NCBI RefSeq assembly: GCF_022348085.1
Contig: NZ_JAKRFN010000006.1
Location: forward strand, 186,001 to 250,000
DNA length: 64,000 nucleotides
Origin: Mycobacterium sp. PSTR-4-N
GTDB lineage: Bacteria; Actinomycetota; Actinomycetes; Mycobacteriales; Mycobacteriaceae
Direction of reading: 5' to 3'
The first letter of the stretch is position 1. Each line of letters begins with the position of its first letter. The notes beneath the pieces were generated by a model. That model saw only the letters and a list, made by a program, of their open reading frames with translations. It was not told the origin of the DNA and searched no databases. Shown here in pieces: positions 53,739 to 63,119 of the stretch. The translations under genes and the position numbers were made by a program.

Positions 53739-54409
53739 ACCGACGCCCCCTTCGGTGCGGCGGTCGCCGATGTGGTCCGGGTTCTCGTCCACGGCGTCAT
53801 GAGCTTGCCGGCCATCATGATGAGCGTGTCGATGACGAGCGCGAGGACGAAGATGGCGATGATGCCGGCCACGATCTGGTCGCTCTTGTTGGACTGATAC
53901 CCCTCGGTGAACCACGTGCCCAGGCCGCCGATGCCGATCACCGAGCCGACCGACACCATCGAGATGTTGGTCACGGCCACCACGCGCAGGCTCGCGATGA
54001 GCACCGGAATCGCGAGCGGCAGTTCAACTTTGAGCATCCGGGTGAGCGGCTTGTAGCCGACGGCGGTGGCGGCGTCGAGCACGGCGGGTGACACCGCGTC
54101 GAGCGCCTCGGGGACGGCACGGACCAGTAGCGCCACCGTGTAGAGCGTGAGCGCGACGATGACGTTCGCCTCGTCGAGAATCCTCGTGGGGATGATCAGC
54201 GGCAGCACCACGAAGAGCGCCAACGACGGGATCGTGAAGATGATGCTCGCGGTCACGGTGGTGAGCCGCCGCAGCACCGTCGTGCGCTGTACCAGAGCGC
54301 CCAGCGGGGCCGCGATCACCAGCCCCAGCACGATCGGGATCAGCGAGAGCCGCAGGTGGATCACGGTCAGCGCCCAGAGATCGTCGAGATGGGTGAGCAG
54401 GTATTGCAT
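53735..54409 (-). CDS. Osmoprotectant-type ABC permease 1
   Basis: A 224-residue permease of the same family, starting MQYLLTHLDDLWALTVIH. It has five to six membrane segments and the loop LDAATAVGYKPLTRMLKVELP (quoted in part). The ATG overlaps the ATPase stop as TAATG, and its stop overlaps permease 2. Forms the membrane channel together with permease 2. Confidence 0.9.
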   Translation of the reverse strand: MQYLLTHLDDLWALTVIHLRLSLIPIVLGLVIAAPLGALVQRTTVLRRLTTVTASIIFTIPSLALFVVLPLIIPTRILDEANVIVALTLYTVALLVRAVPEALDAVSPAVLDAATAVGYKPLTRMLKVELPLAIPVLIASLRVVAVTNISMVSVGSVIGIGGLGTWFTEGYQSNKSDQIVAGIIAIFVLALVIDTLIMMAGKLMTPWTRTRTTSATAAPKGASV

Positions 54410-55521
54410 TACTGGCCGGCCTGCCGGGCGGTGCGCTGCGTCTCCAGTGCGTCGATCACGTCGTCGGCGCGGACCCCGCCGATGACCTGGTCGTGCTCGT
54501 CGACGGCGACGCCGAGCCCGGCCGGTGACGAGAGTGCGGCGTCCAGCGCCAGCCGCAAGGTGCCGTCGGGACGGAACAGCGAACCCCCGGCGATCGTGCT
54601 GTCGTAGAGCGATCGCCCGGCGCGGTGCAGCTCGACGCCGTCGGCGTCGATCCACGCGTACGGGCTGCCGTCCGGATGGGTGACCAACACCCACTCGCCG
54701 GGACCCAGCGTCAGGGCGTCGATCTCGGGCTCACCCACGTGGCGGATGTCGTGCAGCGGCAGGCCGGTGGCGTGGAAGAACTGCAGACCCCGGTAGCCGC
54801 GGTCTGCGCCGACGAAGCCCGCGACCGCGTCGTTGGCGGGATTGGACAGCAGTCGCGCCGGGGCGTCGTACTGCTGCAGCACCCCGCCGCGCCCGAAGAC
54901 GGCGACCTTGTCGCCGAGCTTGATCGCCTCGTCGATGTCGTGGGTGACGAAGACGATGGTCTTGCGCAATTCCTTTTGCAGCCGCACGATCTCGTTCTGC
55001 AGGTCGTCGCGCACCACGGGATCGACCGCACTGAAGGGCTCGTCCATCAACAGGATCGGCGGATCGGCCGCCAGGGCGCGAGCCACCCCCACCCGCTGCT
55101 GCTGGCCGCCGGACAGCTGCGCCGGGTAGCGGTTGGCCAGCGCCGGGTCCAGGCCCACCCGCTCCAGCACACCCAGCGCGGATTTCCTTGCGCTGCGCCG
55201 TGATTCACCTTGCAGTACCGGCACCGTCGCGACGTTGTCGATCACCCGTAGATGGGGCATCAGACCCGCACTCTGGATGACGTATCCGATGCCGAGCCGC
55301 AGCTTGACCGGATCGACCTTCGTGACGTCGTCACCGTTGACCGTCAGGGTGCCCGACGTCGGGTCGATCATCCGGTTGATCATCCGCATGGATGTCGTCT
55401 TGCCGCAGCCGGACGGCCCGACGAACACCGTGAGCGTCCCCTCGGGGACTTCCAGCGTGAGGTTGTCGACGGCGACGGTGCCGTCCGGATACTTCTTGGT
55501 GACGTCGGTGAACGTGATCAT
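54409..55521 (-). CDS. Osmoprotectant-type ABC ATPase with CBS region
   Basis: The 370-residue ATPase has Walker A GPSGCGKTT (about 34-42), signature LSGGQQQRVGVA, Walker B ILLMDEPFSAVDP and THDIDEA. The C-terminal ~120 residues resemble CBS domains (LGVAVDEHDQVIGGVRADDVI), as in ProV/OpuCA, where they sense ionic strength. It lies five bases after the binding-protein gene. Substrate class (glycine betaine, choline, carnitine) is inferred from the family. Confidence 0.92.
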   Translation of the reverse strand: MITFTDVTKKYPDGTVAVDNLTLEVPEGTLTVFVGPSGCGKTTSMRMINRMIDPTSGTLTVNGDDVTKVDPVKLRLGIGYVIQSAGLMPHLRVIDNVATVPVLQGESRRSARKSALGVLERVGLDPALANRYPAQLSGGQQQRVGVARALAADPPILLMDEPFSAVDPVVRDDLQNEIVRLQKELRKTIVFVTHDIDEAIKLGDKVAVFGRGGVLQQYDAPARLLSNPANDAVAGFVGADRGYRGLQFFHATGLPLHDIRHVGEPEIDALTLGPGEWVLVTHPDGSPYAWIDADGVELHRAGRSLYDSTIAGGSLFRPDGTLRLALDAALSSPAGLGVAVDEHDQVIGGVRADDVIDALETQRTARQAGQ

Positions 55522-55526
55522 CGCCC

Positions 55527-56492
55527 CTACTTCCCGACCGGCTTGTCGAAACCGTTGTCGGCGATCCACTTTCCCGCAGCCTCGTCGGGATCGACGCCCT
55601 GGTTGCCCTCGACCGAGGTGTTCAACTCGATAAGCGCCTCGGTGGTGAGCTTGGCGCTCACCGCGTCGAGAACCGTCTTCAGTTCCGTCGACTTCTTCTG
55701 AGAGGCGACCAGCGGCACCACGTTGGCGGCGAGGAACACGTTCTCGGGATCCTCGAGCACCACGAGATTGCTCTGCTCGATCGCCGGGGAGGTGGAGAAG
55801 ATGTTGGCCGCGGTGACGGTTCCGTTGGTGAGCGCCTGCACCGTCGCGGGACCGCCGCCGTCGCTGATCGCCACGAAGTTGGCCGGCGGGATGTCCAGAC
55901 CGTACTTTTCCTTGAGCCCCACCAGACCGGTCTGCCGCGTCTGGAACTCCGATGGGCCCCCCACTTTGACCTCCGCCGAGCGCGCCGCGAGATCGGCGAT
56001 CGACTTCAGGTTCCAGCGCTGCGCCGTGGCCTCTGACACCGCCAGGGTGTCCTTGTCCTCGGCAGGCGAGGGAACCAGGATGGACAGGTCACCGGGCAGC
56101 GCCTTGAACAGCGCCAGCAGCACGGCGTCGGGCGTGGTGGCCGGGCTCTTCTCGTCGAAGTACTGCAGCAGGTTTCCGGTGTACTCGGGGATCAGGTCGA
56201 TCGAATGATCCTGCACGGCCGGAATGTAGGTCTCACGGCTGCCGATCCCGAACTGCCGGGAGACGTCGAATCCGTTGGCTTCCAATGCCTGGGCGTAGAT
56301 CTCGGCGATGATCTTGGACTCGGTGAAGTCCGCAGAACCCACCTTGATGGACTTCAGATCACCGGACACCTCACCACCGCCGAGCGGGTTGGAGCTGCCA
56401 CACGCCGCCAGGGTGACTGTCAGTACCACGGCGAGAAGGACGCGCAACGGCGCCCATCCGGATTTTCGAGAGTGGTTTCGGAAACGGTTCAC
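55527..56492 (-). CDS. Osmoprotectant-type ABC substrate-binding lipoprotein
   Basis: The 321-residue lipoprotein has a signal and lipobox TLAACGSS (Cys near 31) and an OsmF/ProX/OpuAC fold: KVGSADFTESKIIAEIYAQAL (in part), IPEYTGNLLQYF and VKVGGPSEFQTRQTG. It captures the compatible solute at the membrane surface. First gene of a five-gene operon. GTG 56492 is set by the signal peptide and a GGAGAGGA site upstream. Confidence 0.9.
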   Translation of the reverse strand: MNRFRNHSRKSGWAPLRVLLAVVLTVTLAACGSSNPLGGGEVSGDLKSIKVGSADFTESKIIAEIYAQALEANGFDVSRQFGIGSRETYIPAVQDHSIDLIPEYTGNLLQYFDEKSPATTPDAVLLALFKALPGDLSILVPSPAEDKDTLAVSEATAQRWNLKSIADLAARSAEVKVGGPSEFQTRQTGLVGLKEKYGLDIPPANFVAISDGGGPATVQALTNGTVTAANIFSTSPAIEQSNLVVLEDPENVFLAANVVPLVASQKKSTELKTVLDAVSAKLTTEALIELNTSVEGNQGVDPDEAAGKWIADNGFDKPVGK

Positions 56493-56588
56493 TCTGGAAC
56501 ATCCTCTCCAATTCGCGGAAGCTTTCGTGACCCTAACGCGACATCTGTGCATGTTTCATTCGAAGCGCGAAAGGGCAAGAATGGAGCC

Positions 56589-56942
56589 ATGTCCAGCGAA
56601 CCGTTCTCGTCGGCTGACCCGCCGCCCGCGCACGACGTGCCGACGACACCGGCACAAGGCAACACCGTGCCGCCGCAGTCGGCGGTGCACCGCACCCGGG
56701 CTGCGGCGCTGTGGTCGGCGCTTGCGCTGGGTTTCCTGATCCTGATCGTGCTGCTGATCTTCATCGCGCAGAACACCGAATCGGCCGAATTCGCGTTCCT
56801 GGGGTGGCGGTGGAGCCTGCCGCTGGGCGTCGCGATCCTGGCGGCAGCGGTCGCCGGTGGCCTGCTCACCGTGGCCGTCGGGGCGGTGCGCATCTTCCAG
56901 TTGCGCCGGGCGGCGAAGAAGAACCTCAAAGCCGGGTTGTGA
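56589..56942 (+). CDS. LapA-domain (DUF1049) membrane protein
   Basis: The 117-residue product has a Pro-rich cytoplasmic N-terminus and two membrane helices (about 38-62 and 73-97) separated by NTESAEFAFLGWRWSLPLG, the signature of the LapA/YciS family involved in envelope assembly in other bacteria. Its role in mycobacteria is not known. ATG 56589 is preferred to an out-of-frame ATG at 56581. Divergent from the binding-protein gene. Confidence 0.85.
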   Translation: MSSEPFSSADPPPAHDVPTTPAQGNTVPPQSAVHRTRAAALWSALALGFLILIVLLIFIAQNTESAEFAFLGWRWSLPLGVAILAAAVAGGLLTVAVGAVRIFQLRRAAKKNLKAGL

Positions 56943-56949
56943 GCCGGGT

Positions 56950-57762
56950 TCACCGGATGGACACGACCTGATCGACCGAATCTCGGGGTAGGTCGCCGTC
57001 GACAGTGGCGGTGACGTTCATCGAATTGACCGCGATCGACCCGCCGTGGTTGTCCAGCCAGGCGGTGTCCGCGGCGTCGCGCCCCGTCGCGATCCGCAGC
57101 ATCGACTGCCGCGGCGCCAGGCACGTCGCGTCGACCACGCGCCACTGCCCGTCGACGAACGCTTCGGCCACGGCGTGGAAATCCATCGGCGAACAGCCCG
57201 GTGCGTACACCGACACCAGGCGGGCGGGCACGTTGACCGCCCGCAGCAGGGCGATGACGAGGTGTGCGTAGTCCCGGCACACGCCGGACCCGGCGAGCAA
57301 GGTGTCTGCGGCGCCGTCGATCGGATCGCTGGAGCCGGGGACGTAGTTCAACCGCGACCCGACCCACGACGAGACCTTCTCCAACAGCTTGACGGAGTCG
57401 GTGAAGTCACCGAATTCGGTCGCGGCGAAACCGAAGAACTTGTCGGCCTCGGCGTAGCGGCTCGGCCGCAGATACGTGGTCAGGTCCAGTTCGGTCACCG
57501 GTGTCGGATCGGCCCGCCCGAGCACGGACGCTGTGTAGCTGACCTTCAGATTGCCGCCGGCCACCTCGAACTTGTGGATGCGATTGCCGTGATCGCCGGA
57601 GATCTCGCGAATACTCTCGAGGGGAATCTCGTTGCCGTCCAACACGAACGACAGCTTCTCGGTGACCTCCGCCCCGGGCTGAGGCGCCACCGCAATCTGG
57701 AATTCGAGCGTCGTGGGCTCGGTGATCTCGATGTCGAGTTCGGCACCGACATCACGTTTCAT
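56950..57762 (-). CDS. Transglutaminase-like protease-fold protein
   Basis: The C-terminal half carries the Cys-His-Asp triad of the transglutaminase-like family: GSGVCRDYAHL (Cys near 163), MDFHAVAEAF (His near 195) and VVDATC (Asp near 210). An N-terminal beta domain (1-110) precedes it. Actinobacterial proteins of this type are thought to be cytoplasmic peptidases or amide-cleaving enzymes. ATG 57762 (MKRDVGAELDIE) is chosen; a GTG at 57777 would add five residues. Convergent with the LapA gene. Confidence 0.87.
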   Translation of the reverse strand: MKRDVGAELDIEITEPTTLEFQIAVAPQPGAEVTEKLSFVLDGNEIPLESIREISGDHGNRIHKFEVAGGNLKVSYTASVLGRADPTPVTELDLTTYLRPSRYAEADKFFGFAATEFGDFTDSVKLLEKVSSWVGSRLNYVPGSSDPIDGAADTLLAGSGVCRDYAHLVIALLRAVNVPARLVSVYAPGCSPMDFHAVAEAFVDGQWRVVDATCLAPRQSMLRIATGRDAADTAWLDNHGGSIAVNSMNVTATVDGDLPRDSVDQVVSIR

Positions 57763-57820
57763 CTGATCGGAGGGCACGCGTCTCTCTACCCGATGGTCCC
57801 GCGCGGGAAACCCCCTGTGA

Positions 57821-58840
57821 TCAGGACAACGCGCTCAACCCCGCGGCGATCAACGGGGCGACGGCCTCTTCGACGCGATCGCCGTCGTCGGTGACGCCGG
57901 CCTCCCGGGCTCGATACGCGATGCCTGCCCCGATGATCGCGAGCTTGAAATAGGCCAGCGCCATGTAGAAGTCCCAGTGGTCCAGCTCGACCCCGGCGGC
58001 GCGCGAGTACTTCTCGGCGAGCGCGTCGGGGTCGGGCACCAACTCCGATGCCCATGCCGCGTCGGCGTGCACGAAATGGAAGGTGGGGTGCCGGTAGACG
58101 CACATCAGCGCGGCGTCGCTGAGCGGGTCGCCGAGTGTGGACATCTCCCAGTCGAGCACGGCCACGACCTTGGTCGCGTCCTCGGCGTCGAGGATCGTGT
58201 TGTCGATGCGGTAGTCGCCGTGCACGATCGCCGACCGGCTCTGCGCCGGCAGCGATTCAGCCAGCCGGGCGTGCAGCGTTCTGACGTCGGCATCGCAGGC
58301 GTCGTCGGCCTGTTTGACCAGGTCCCACTGTGAACCCCAGCGCCGCACCTGACGCTCGAGATAGCCGGTGGGTTTACCGAAGTCGCCGAGACCCACCGCA
58401 TCGGGTTCCACCGCGTGCAGATCCGCCAGGACACGGATCAGCGCGTCGACACACTTTTCGATGGCGGCTTCGTCGCCCAGCGCCTCGAGCTGCTCGGTGT
58501 GGCGCACCACCCGGCCGGGCACGAAATCCACCATCTGGAACGGCGCGCCCAGCACGGAGTCGTCGTTGCGCATCGTCACTGCCCGGGCCACCGGCACTGC
58601 GGTGTCTGCCAGCGCGGCCACCACCCGGTACTCACGGGCCATGTCGTGCGCGGACGGCGTCAGCCCGTGCAACGGCGGGCGGCGCAGCACCCACTTCGAT
58701 ACGTCGTCGGCGACCAGGAACGTCAGATTCGACCGACCACCGGAGACCAGCTCGGCGCGCAGATCACCGCTGCGCGGAACACCCACCTCCCGCAGGTGGC
58801 GATCCAGGGCGGTGAGGTCGAGGCCTTCGAGGTCGGTCAC
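57821..58840 (-). CDS. APH-fold phosphotransferase family protein
   Basis: The 339-residue product has the kinase-like motifs IVHGDYRIDNTIL (about 208-220) and VLDWEMSTLGDP (about 227-238), typical of the ACAD10/FadE36-associated phosphotransferases of mycobacteria, which act on hydroxyacyl or other small metabolites. Target unknown. GTG start 10 bases after the histidine phosphatase gene, so the two are probably one operon. Confidence 0.87.
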   Translation of the reverse strand: MTDLEGLDLTALDRHLREVGVPRSGDLRAELVSGGRSNLTFLVADDVSKWVLRRPPLHGLTPSAHDMAREYRVVAALADTAVPVARAVTMRNDDSVLGAPFQMVDFVPGRVVRHTEQLEALGDEAAIEKCVDALIRVLADLHAVEPDAVGLGDFGKPTGYLERQVRRWGSQWDLVKQADDACDADVRTLHARLAESLPAQSRSAIVHGDYRIDNTILDAEDATKVVAVLDWEMSTLGDPLSDAALMCVYRHPTFHFVHADAAWASELVPDPDALAEKYSRAAGVELDHWDFYMALAYFKLAIIGAGIAYRAREAGVTDDGDRVEEAVAPLIAAGLSALS

Positions 58841-58850
58841 GGCGTTCTGT

Positions 58851-59459
58851 TTACCACCTGGTGTTTCGCGGCAGCAGATCCCATACGTGTTCGGTCCCGT
58901 TGACGCTGGCCACCGAGAGCCGACCGCTGCGGGAGGACAGCACCCGGGTCACCGAGGCGTAGTCGACGTGGAAGTTCAGCAGGCGCGGTGTGCGCAGGAT
59001 CGTGTGCAGCAGCACGTTGATCACGCCGCCGTGGCTGAACACCACCACGGTGTCGTCGTGGCCGGCAGCGCCGATCACGTCGTCGACGCCGGCGGTGATG
59101 CGGGCGCGGAAGGCATCCTCGTCGACGCTGCTGGGCAGGTGCCCGTCGATCAACCGCTGCAACTCCTGCGGGCTTTCCTGCGCGATCTGCTCGATCGGGA
59201 TGTAGTGCTCAAGATCGCGGTCGTACTCGGCCAGGCGGTCGTCGACTTCGATGGGCAACCCGAGCTTGTCGGCGACCGGCTTGCCGGTCTCGATGGCCCG
59301 CACCTGCGGACTGCTCACCAGGCGGGTGATCGGGAAGCGGGCGAGCGCATCGGGCAGCCGGGCTGCCTGGGCCACACCGTCGGGCGACAGGCTCGGGTCC
59401 GACCCCTCCCCGGGTTCGCTGCGCAGCGGGAGGGCGTGTCGGACGAGAAGCAGTTGCAC
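58851..59459 (-). CDS. Histidine phosphatase (phosphoglycerate-mutase-like)
   Basis: The 202-residue product has the phosphohistidine motif LLVRHALP (RHG-like RHA at about 7-9), a second conserved Arg in LVSSPQVRAIET and the second His in VVFSHGGVI. It removes phosphate from an unidentified small substrate. GTG 59459 stands 18 bases from the divergent SDR start. The long open frame to the right overlaps that SDR and is not coding. Confidence 0.87.
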   Translation of the reverse strand: MQLLLVRHALPLRSEPGEGSDPSLSPDGVAQAARLPDALARFPITRLVSSPQVRAIETGKPVADKLGLPIEVDDRLAEYDRDLEHYIPIEQIAQESPQELQRLIDGHLPSSVDEDAFRARITAGVDDVIGAAGHDDTVVVFSHGGVINVLLHTILRTPRLLNFHVDYASVTRVLSSRSGRLSVASVNGTEHVWDLLPRNTRW

Positions 59460-59477
59460 CGTGCCACCATAGGGCCC

Positions 59478-60239
59478 GTGACCGGGTATGCCGATGCGCT
59501 GTTCGACATGACCGACCGCGTGGTGCTCGTGACCGGGGGCAGTCGCGGGCTGGGCCGGGAGATGGCGTTCGCCGCGGCCCGGTGCGGCGCCGACGTCGTG
59601 ATCGCCAGCAGAACGTTCGAGGCGTGCGTCGCGACCGCCGAGGAGATCACAGCGGAGACGGGTCGCGCTGCGCTGCCGTACGCGGTGCACGTCGGGCGGT
59701 GGGATCAGCTCGACGGTCTCGTCGACGCGGCCTACGAGCGCTTCGGGAGGGTCGACGTGCTGGTGAACAACGCCGGCATGTCTCCGCTGTACGACTCCCT
59801 CACCGATGTCACCGAGAAACTGTTCGACGCCGTGCTGAACCTGAACCTCAAGGGCCCGTTCCGGTTGTCGGCTCTGGTGGGCGAGCGAATGCAGGCCGCG
59901 GGCGGCGGGTCGATCATCAACGTCAGCACGAGCGGCTCGCTGCGCCCGGACCCGATGTTCCTTCCCTATGCGGCAGCCAAAGCGGGTCTCAACGCGATGA
60001 CCGAGGCGCTGGCGAAGGCCTACGGACCGACGGTGCGGGTGAACACGCTGATGCCCGGGCCGTTCCTCACCGACATCGCCGACGCGTGGACGTTCGACCC
60101 CGATCAGGCCTTCGGCCACCTGGCATTACGGCGTGCCGGCCAGCCGCGGGAGATCGTCGGCGCCGCACTGTTTCTGATGTCGGATGCCAGCAGCTTCACG
60201 ACGGGGTCGATCATCCGCGCGGACGGCGGCCAGCCCTAG
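59478..60239 (+). CDS. Short-chain dehydrogenase/reductase
   Basis: The 253-residue SDR has VTGGSRGLGRE (about 18-28), NNAGM, catalytic Ser in NVSTSGS and YAAAK for Tyr/Lys, and ends IRADGGQ. The cofactor-binding Arg (ASRTFEA) suggests NADP. Substrate unknown. GTG 59478 is the most N-terminal plausible start, very close to the divergent phosphatase gene. Confidence 0.88.
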   Translation: MTGYADALFDMTDRVVLVTGGSRGLGREMAFAAARCGADVVIASRTFEACVATAEEITAETGRAALPYAVHVGRWDQLDGLVDAAYERFGRVDVLVNNAGMSPLYDSLTDVTEKLFDAVLNLNLKGPFRLSALVGERMQAAGGGSIINVSTSGSLRPDPMFLPYAAAKAGLNAMTEALAKAYGPTVRVNTLMPGPFLTDIADAWTFDPDQAFGHLALRRAGQPREIVGAALFLMSDASSFTTGSIIRADGGQP

Positions 60240-60246
60240 CGAGTGA

Positions 60247-62121
60247 CTAGGGCGTCACGATGTCGAAGTCGGGATCGGGCTTGTCCAGCACGTCCACCAG
60301 CTTCGCGAGAACGTCGGCGTCGCCGGCGATCTCGACACCCGGCGACGTCGCATCGCCGGCCGCCAGGCTGAGCAACCGCACCTTGGTCGCCAGCCGGATC
60401 GTCGCCTGCGCGGTCTGATCGTCGGCGTCGACCTTGCGGTAGACCAGCACGCCGTTGCGCAGCGTGAGCCGGTAATTGGTGGCGGTGTCGAGGAAGGTGA
60501 CGTCGATCGCGAGGTCGAGATCCCATGCGCGCGGCCCGTTCACGCTGATCGCCAGCACGTCGAACATCTGCTCGGGCGACAGCTGGGCGGCCATCGTGGT
60601 GGACGTGGTGGTCGGGGTGCCGAAGTTCCCGTCACGCAATTCGGTGGCCCCTGCCAGGAAGAAGTTGCGCCAGGTGGCGGTCTCCGCCCCGTACGCCAGC
60701 TGTTCGAGGGTGTCGGCGTAGAGCTGGCGGGCCCCTGCGTGATTCTCGTCGGTGAAGACGGCGTGATCGAGAAGTGTTGCTGCCCAGCGGAAGTCACCGT
60801 CGTCGAAGGCCTCCTGCGCGAGCTCGACCACGCGGTCCAGCCCGCCCATCGCGGTGACGTAGCGCGGTCCGGCCGCCTCGGGCGGGTGCGGCCACAACCG
60901 GGCCGGGTTGCCGTCGAACCAGCCCATGTAGCGCTGATAGACAGCCTTGACGTTGTGGCTCACGGAGCCGTAGTAACCGCGGGCATGCCAGGCGTTCTCG
61001 AGCGCAGGCGGCATCGCGAACGTCTCGGCGATCTCGATCCCGGTGTAGCCCTGGTTGAGCTGACGCAGGGTCTGATCGTGCAAGTATGCGTAGAGATCCC
61101 GTTGCAACGAGAGGAATTCGACGATGCGGTCCTTGCCCCACGTCGGCCAGTGATGGGAGGCGAACACGACGTCGGCTCGATCGGCGAAGGTGTCGATCGC
61201 CTCGGTGAGGTACCCGGCCCAGCCGTGCGGATCGCGCACCAGCGCGCCGCGCAGAGTCAGCAGATTGTGCAGGTTGTGGGTGGCGTTCTCGGCCATGCAC
61301 AGCGCCCGGAACTTCGGGAAGTAAAAGTGCATCTCGGCCGGCGCCTCCGTACCGGGTGCCATCTGGAACTCGATCTCGACACCGTCGATGGTGTGGGTCT
61401 CGCCGGTCTCGCGGATGTCGATCGTGGGCACGATGATCGCCACTTCCCCGGTGGACGGGGTCTGGCCGAGCCCGCACCCCACCTGGCCCTGCGGCCCTCG
61501 CTCGAGGACGGCGCCGTACATGTAGCCGGCGCGCCGCGCCATCGCTGTGCCCGCGTAGACGTTCTCCTGCACGGCGTGCGCGGTGAAGCCCTCCGGTGCG
61601 AGCACCGCGACCGTGCCCGCATCGACGTCGGCCTGGGTGGTCACCCCGAGCACACCGCCGAAATGGTCGACGTGGCTGTGGGTGTAGATGACGGCGGTGA
61701 CGGGCCGCTCGCCCCGGTGCTCGCGGTACAGCGCCAGCGCAGCCGCTGCCACCTCCGTGGACACCAGCGGGTCGATCACGATGATCCCGGTGTCGCCCTC
61801 GACGAACGTGATGTTGGACAGATCGAATCCGCGCACCTGGTAGATGCCTTCTACCACCTCGTACAGGCCCTGCTTGGCGACGAGCTGGGACTGTCGCCAC
61901 AAGCTGGGGTGGACGGACGTCGGCGCGTCCCCTTGCAGGAAGTCGTAGACGTCGTTGTCCCACACCACCCGGCCATCGGCCGCGGTGATGACGCAGGGCG
62001 TTCTCGCGGCGATGAAGCCGCGATCGGCGTCGGTGAAATCCCGGGTGTCGTCGAACGGGAGGGTGCTCAGATGTTCACGATGCGCGGCTTCGATGGTGCT
62101 GGTGGGCGGCTTGTGCTCCAT
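60247..62121 (-). CDS. Alkylsulfatase-type metallo-beta-lactamase (SdsA1-like)
   Basis: The 624-residue enzyme has the zinc motif THSHVDHFGG (about 147-156), ENATHNLHN and HHWPTWG, followed by a helical dimerisation domain and an SCP2-like C-terminal domain (about 500-624). This architecture is that of SDS-hydrolysing alkylsulfatases (SdsA1, BDS1) and linear primary-alkylsulfatases. It releases sulfate from alkyl esters. ATG 62121 (MEHKPPTST) was chosen. No export signal is seen. Divergent from the cupin gene. Confidence 0.9.
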   Translation of the reverse strand: MEHKPPTSTIEAAHREHLSTLPFDDTRDFTDADRGFIAARTPCVITAADGRVVWDNDVYDFLQGDAPTSVHPSLWRQSQLVAKQGLYEVVEGIYQVRGFDLSNITFVEGDTGIIVIDPLVSTEVAAAALALYREHRGERPVTAVIYTHSHVDHFGGVLGVTTQADVDAGTVAVLAPEGFTAHAVQENVYAGTAMARRAGYMYGAVLERGPQGQVGCGLGQTPSTGEVAIIVPTIDIRETGETHTIDGVEIEFQMAPGTEAPAEMHFYFPKFRALCMAENATHNLHNLLTLRGALVRDPHGWAGYLTEAIDTFADRADVVFASHHWPTWGKDRIVEFLSLQRDLYAYLHDQTLRQLNQGYTGIEIAETFAMPPALENAWHARGYYGSVSHNVKAVYQRYMGWFDGNPARLWPHPPEAAGPRYVTAMGGLDRVVELAQEAFDDGDFRWAATLLDHAVFTDENHAGARQLYADTLEQLAYGAETATWRNFFLAGATELRDGNFGTPTTTSTTMAAQLSPEQMFDVLAISVNGPRAWDLDLAIDVTFLDTATNYRLTLRNGVLVYRKVDADDQTAQATIRLATKVRLLSLAAGDATSPGVEIAGDADVLAKLVDVLDKPDPDFDIVTP

Positions 62122-62170
62122 TCCGCTGAGACTGCCACGATGGGCGTCGTCTCGGTGGTTGACTGAGCCG

Positions 62171-62722
62171 ATGGATGTCCGCCGAGTGGTCACAGGTCAC
62201 GATGCCGCTGGGAAGTCGGTGTTCGTCAGCGACGAGACCGTCGCGCCGCGCACACCGGTGCTGCTTCCGGGGTCGGAGTTCACGATGCTGTGGGGTGGGG
62301 ACCAGACACCCCACTTCCCCGACGACGGATCGATGCCGGACTGGCGCACCTACTTTCCGCCGATCGGCGGGTTCCGATTCTCGATGTTCACGCTGCCACC
62401 GGGCACCGCGACCGCGCGGACGGACGACCTGACCACCGAAGAGGCGATCGCCGACGGCGAGGAGAAGCTGCCGGGCCTGCTGGGTTACATGGAGCTCGAC
62501 GATCCCGGCATGCACACCACCGACACCATCGACTTCGAGGTGGTGCTCGAGGGCACCGTGATCCTGGAACTCGACGACGGTGCGGAGGTGACGCTGCAGC
62601 CCGGGGACACCGTGGTGCAGAACGGAACTCGGCATCGCTGGCGCAATCCCGGCGACGTGCCGGCCCGGCTCGCGCTGTTCGTGTGCGGCGCCGAGCACGA
62701 CAAGGTCAACCGTCCCGGCTGA
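62171..62722 (+). CDS. Cupin-domain protein
   Basis: The 183-residue product contains one cupin barrel in its second half: TIDFEVVLEGTVILELDDG (about 118-136) and LQPGDTVVQNGTRHRWRNPG (about 143-162). The metal motif is incomplete (F-E where HxH is usual; H in TRHRWRN). It may be a small-molecule sensor or enzyme. Its 3' end overlaps the convergent MmcQ-like gene by 17 bases. Confidence 0.83.
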   Translation: MDVRRVVTGHDAAGKSVFVSDETVAPRTPVLLPGSEFTMLWGGDQTPHFPDDGSMPDWRTYFPPIGGFRFSMFTLPPGTATARTDDLTTEEAIADGEEKLPGLLGYMELDDPGMHTTDTIDFEVVLEGTVILELDDGAEVTLQPGDTVVQNGTRHRWRNPGDVPARLALFVCGAEHDKVNRPG

Positions 62723-63119
62723 GCCACTGCTGCGCGCGACGTTTCGACGCTCGGGACAGCCACGCGTCCTGGATCAATTCCTGCACTTCGGTCACCGTGA
62801 CCTCGCCGAGCCGGCTCGCCCGCACCAGCACTGACGGATGTCCGTCGAAGTGCGGCGTGGTGAAGAACGGCGACGACGGGTCCTGGGTGAGCGCGAGCTT
62901 GTCGGCCTCGGACTCCACCCAGATCACGATGACGTCGGCGTATTTCTCGCCGGTGTCCGGGTCGACCGCGTCCGGCCGTGGGGTCCGGAAGAACACGAAC
63001 GACTTGCCGCCGACCTGGTAGATCGCGTTGCCGGCCTTCGGGCCCACGATGCGCGTCACGTGCGGCATACCCGCGGCGACGCGGTGCACGTCGTCGACGG
63101 TGGCGGGTCGGTCAGTCAC
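62706..63119 (-). CDS. MmcQ/YjbR-family protein
   Basis: The 137-residue product has the MmcQ/YjbR fold pattern: YQVGGKSFVFFRTPR, VIVIWVESEADKLAL, FFTTPHFDGHPSVLVR and a C-terminal EVQELIQDAWLSRASKR. The family is DNA-binding-like but functionally uncharacterised. GTG start; overlaps the phosphoesterase by 8 bases, indicating one operon. Confidence 0.87.
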   Translation of the reverse strand: MTDRPATVDDVHRVAAGMPHVTRIVGPKAGNAIYQVGGKSFVFFRTPRPDAVDPDTGEKYADVIVIWVESEADKLALTQDPSSPFFTTPHFDGHPSVLVRASRLGEVTVTEVQELIQDAWLSRASKRRAQQWLSRDG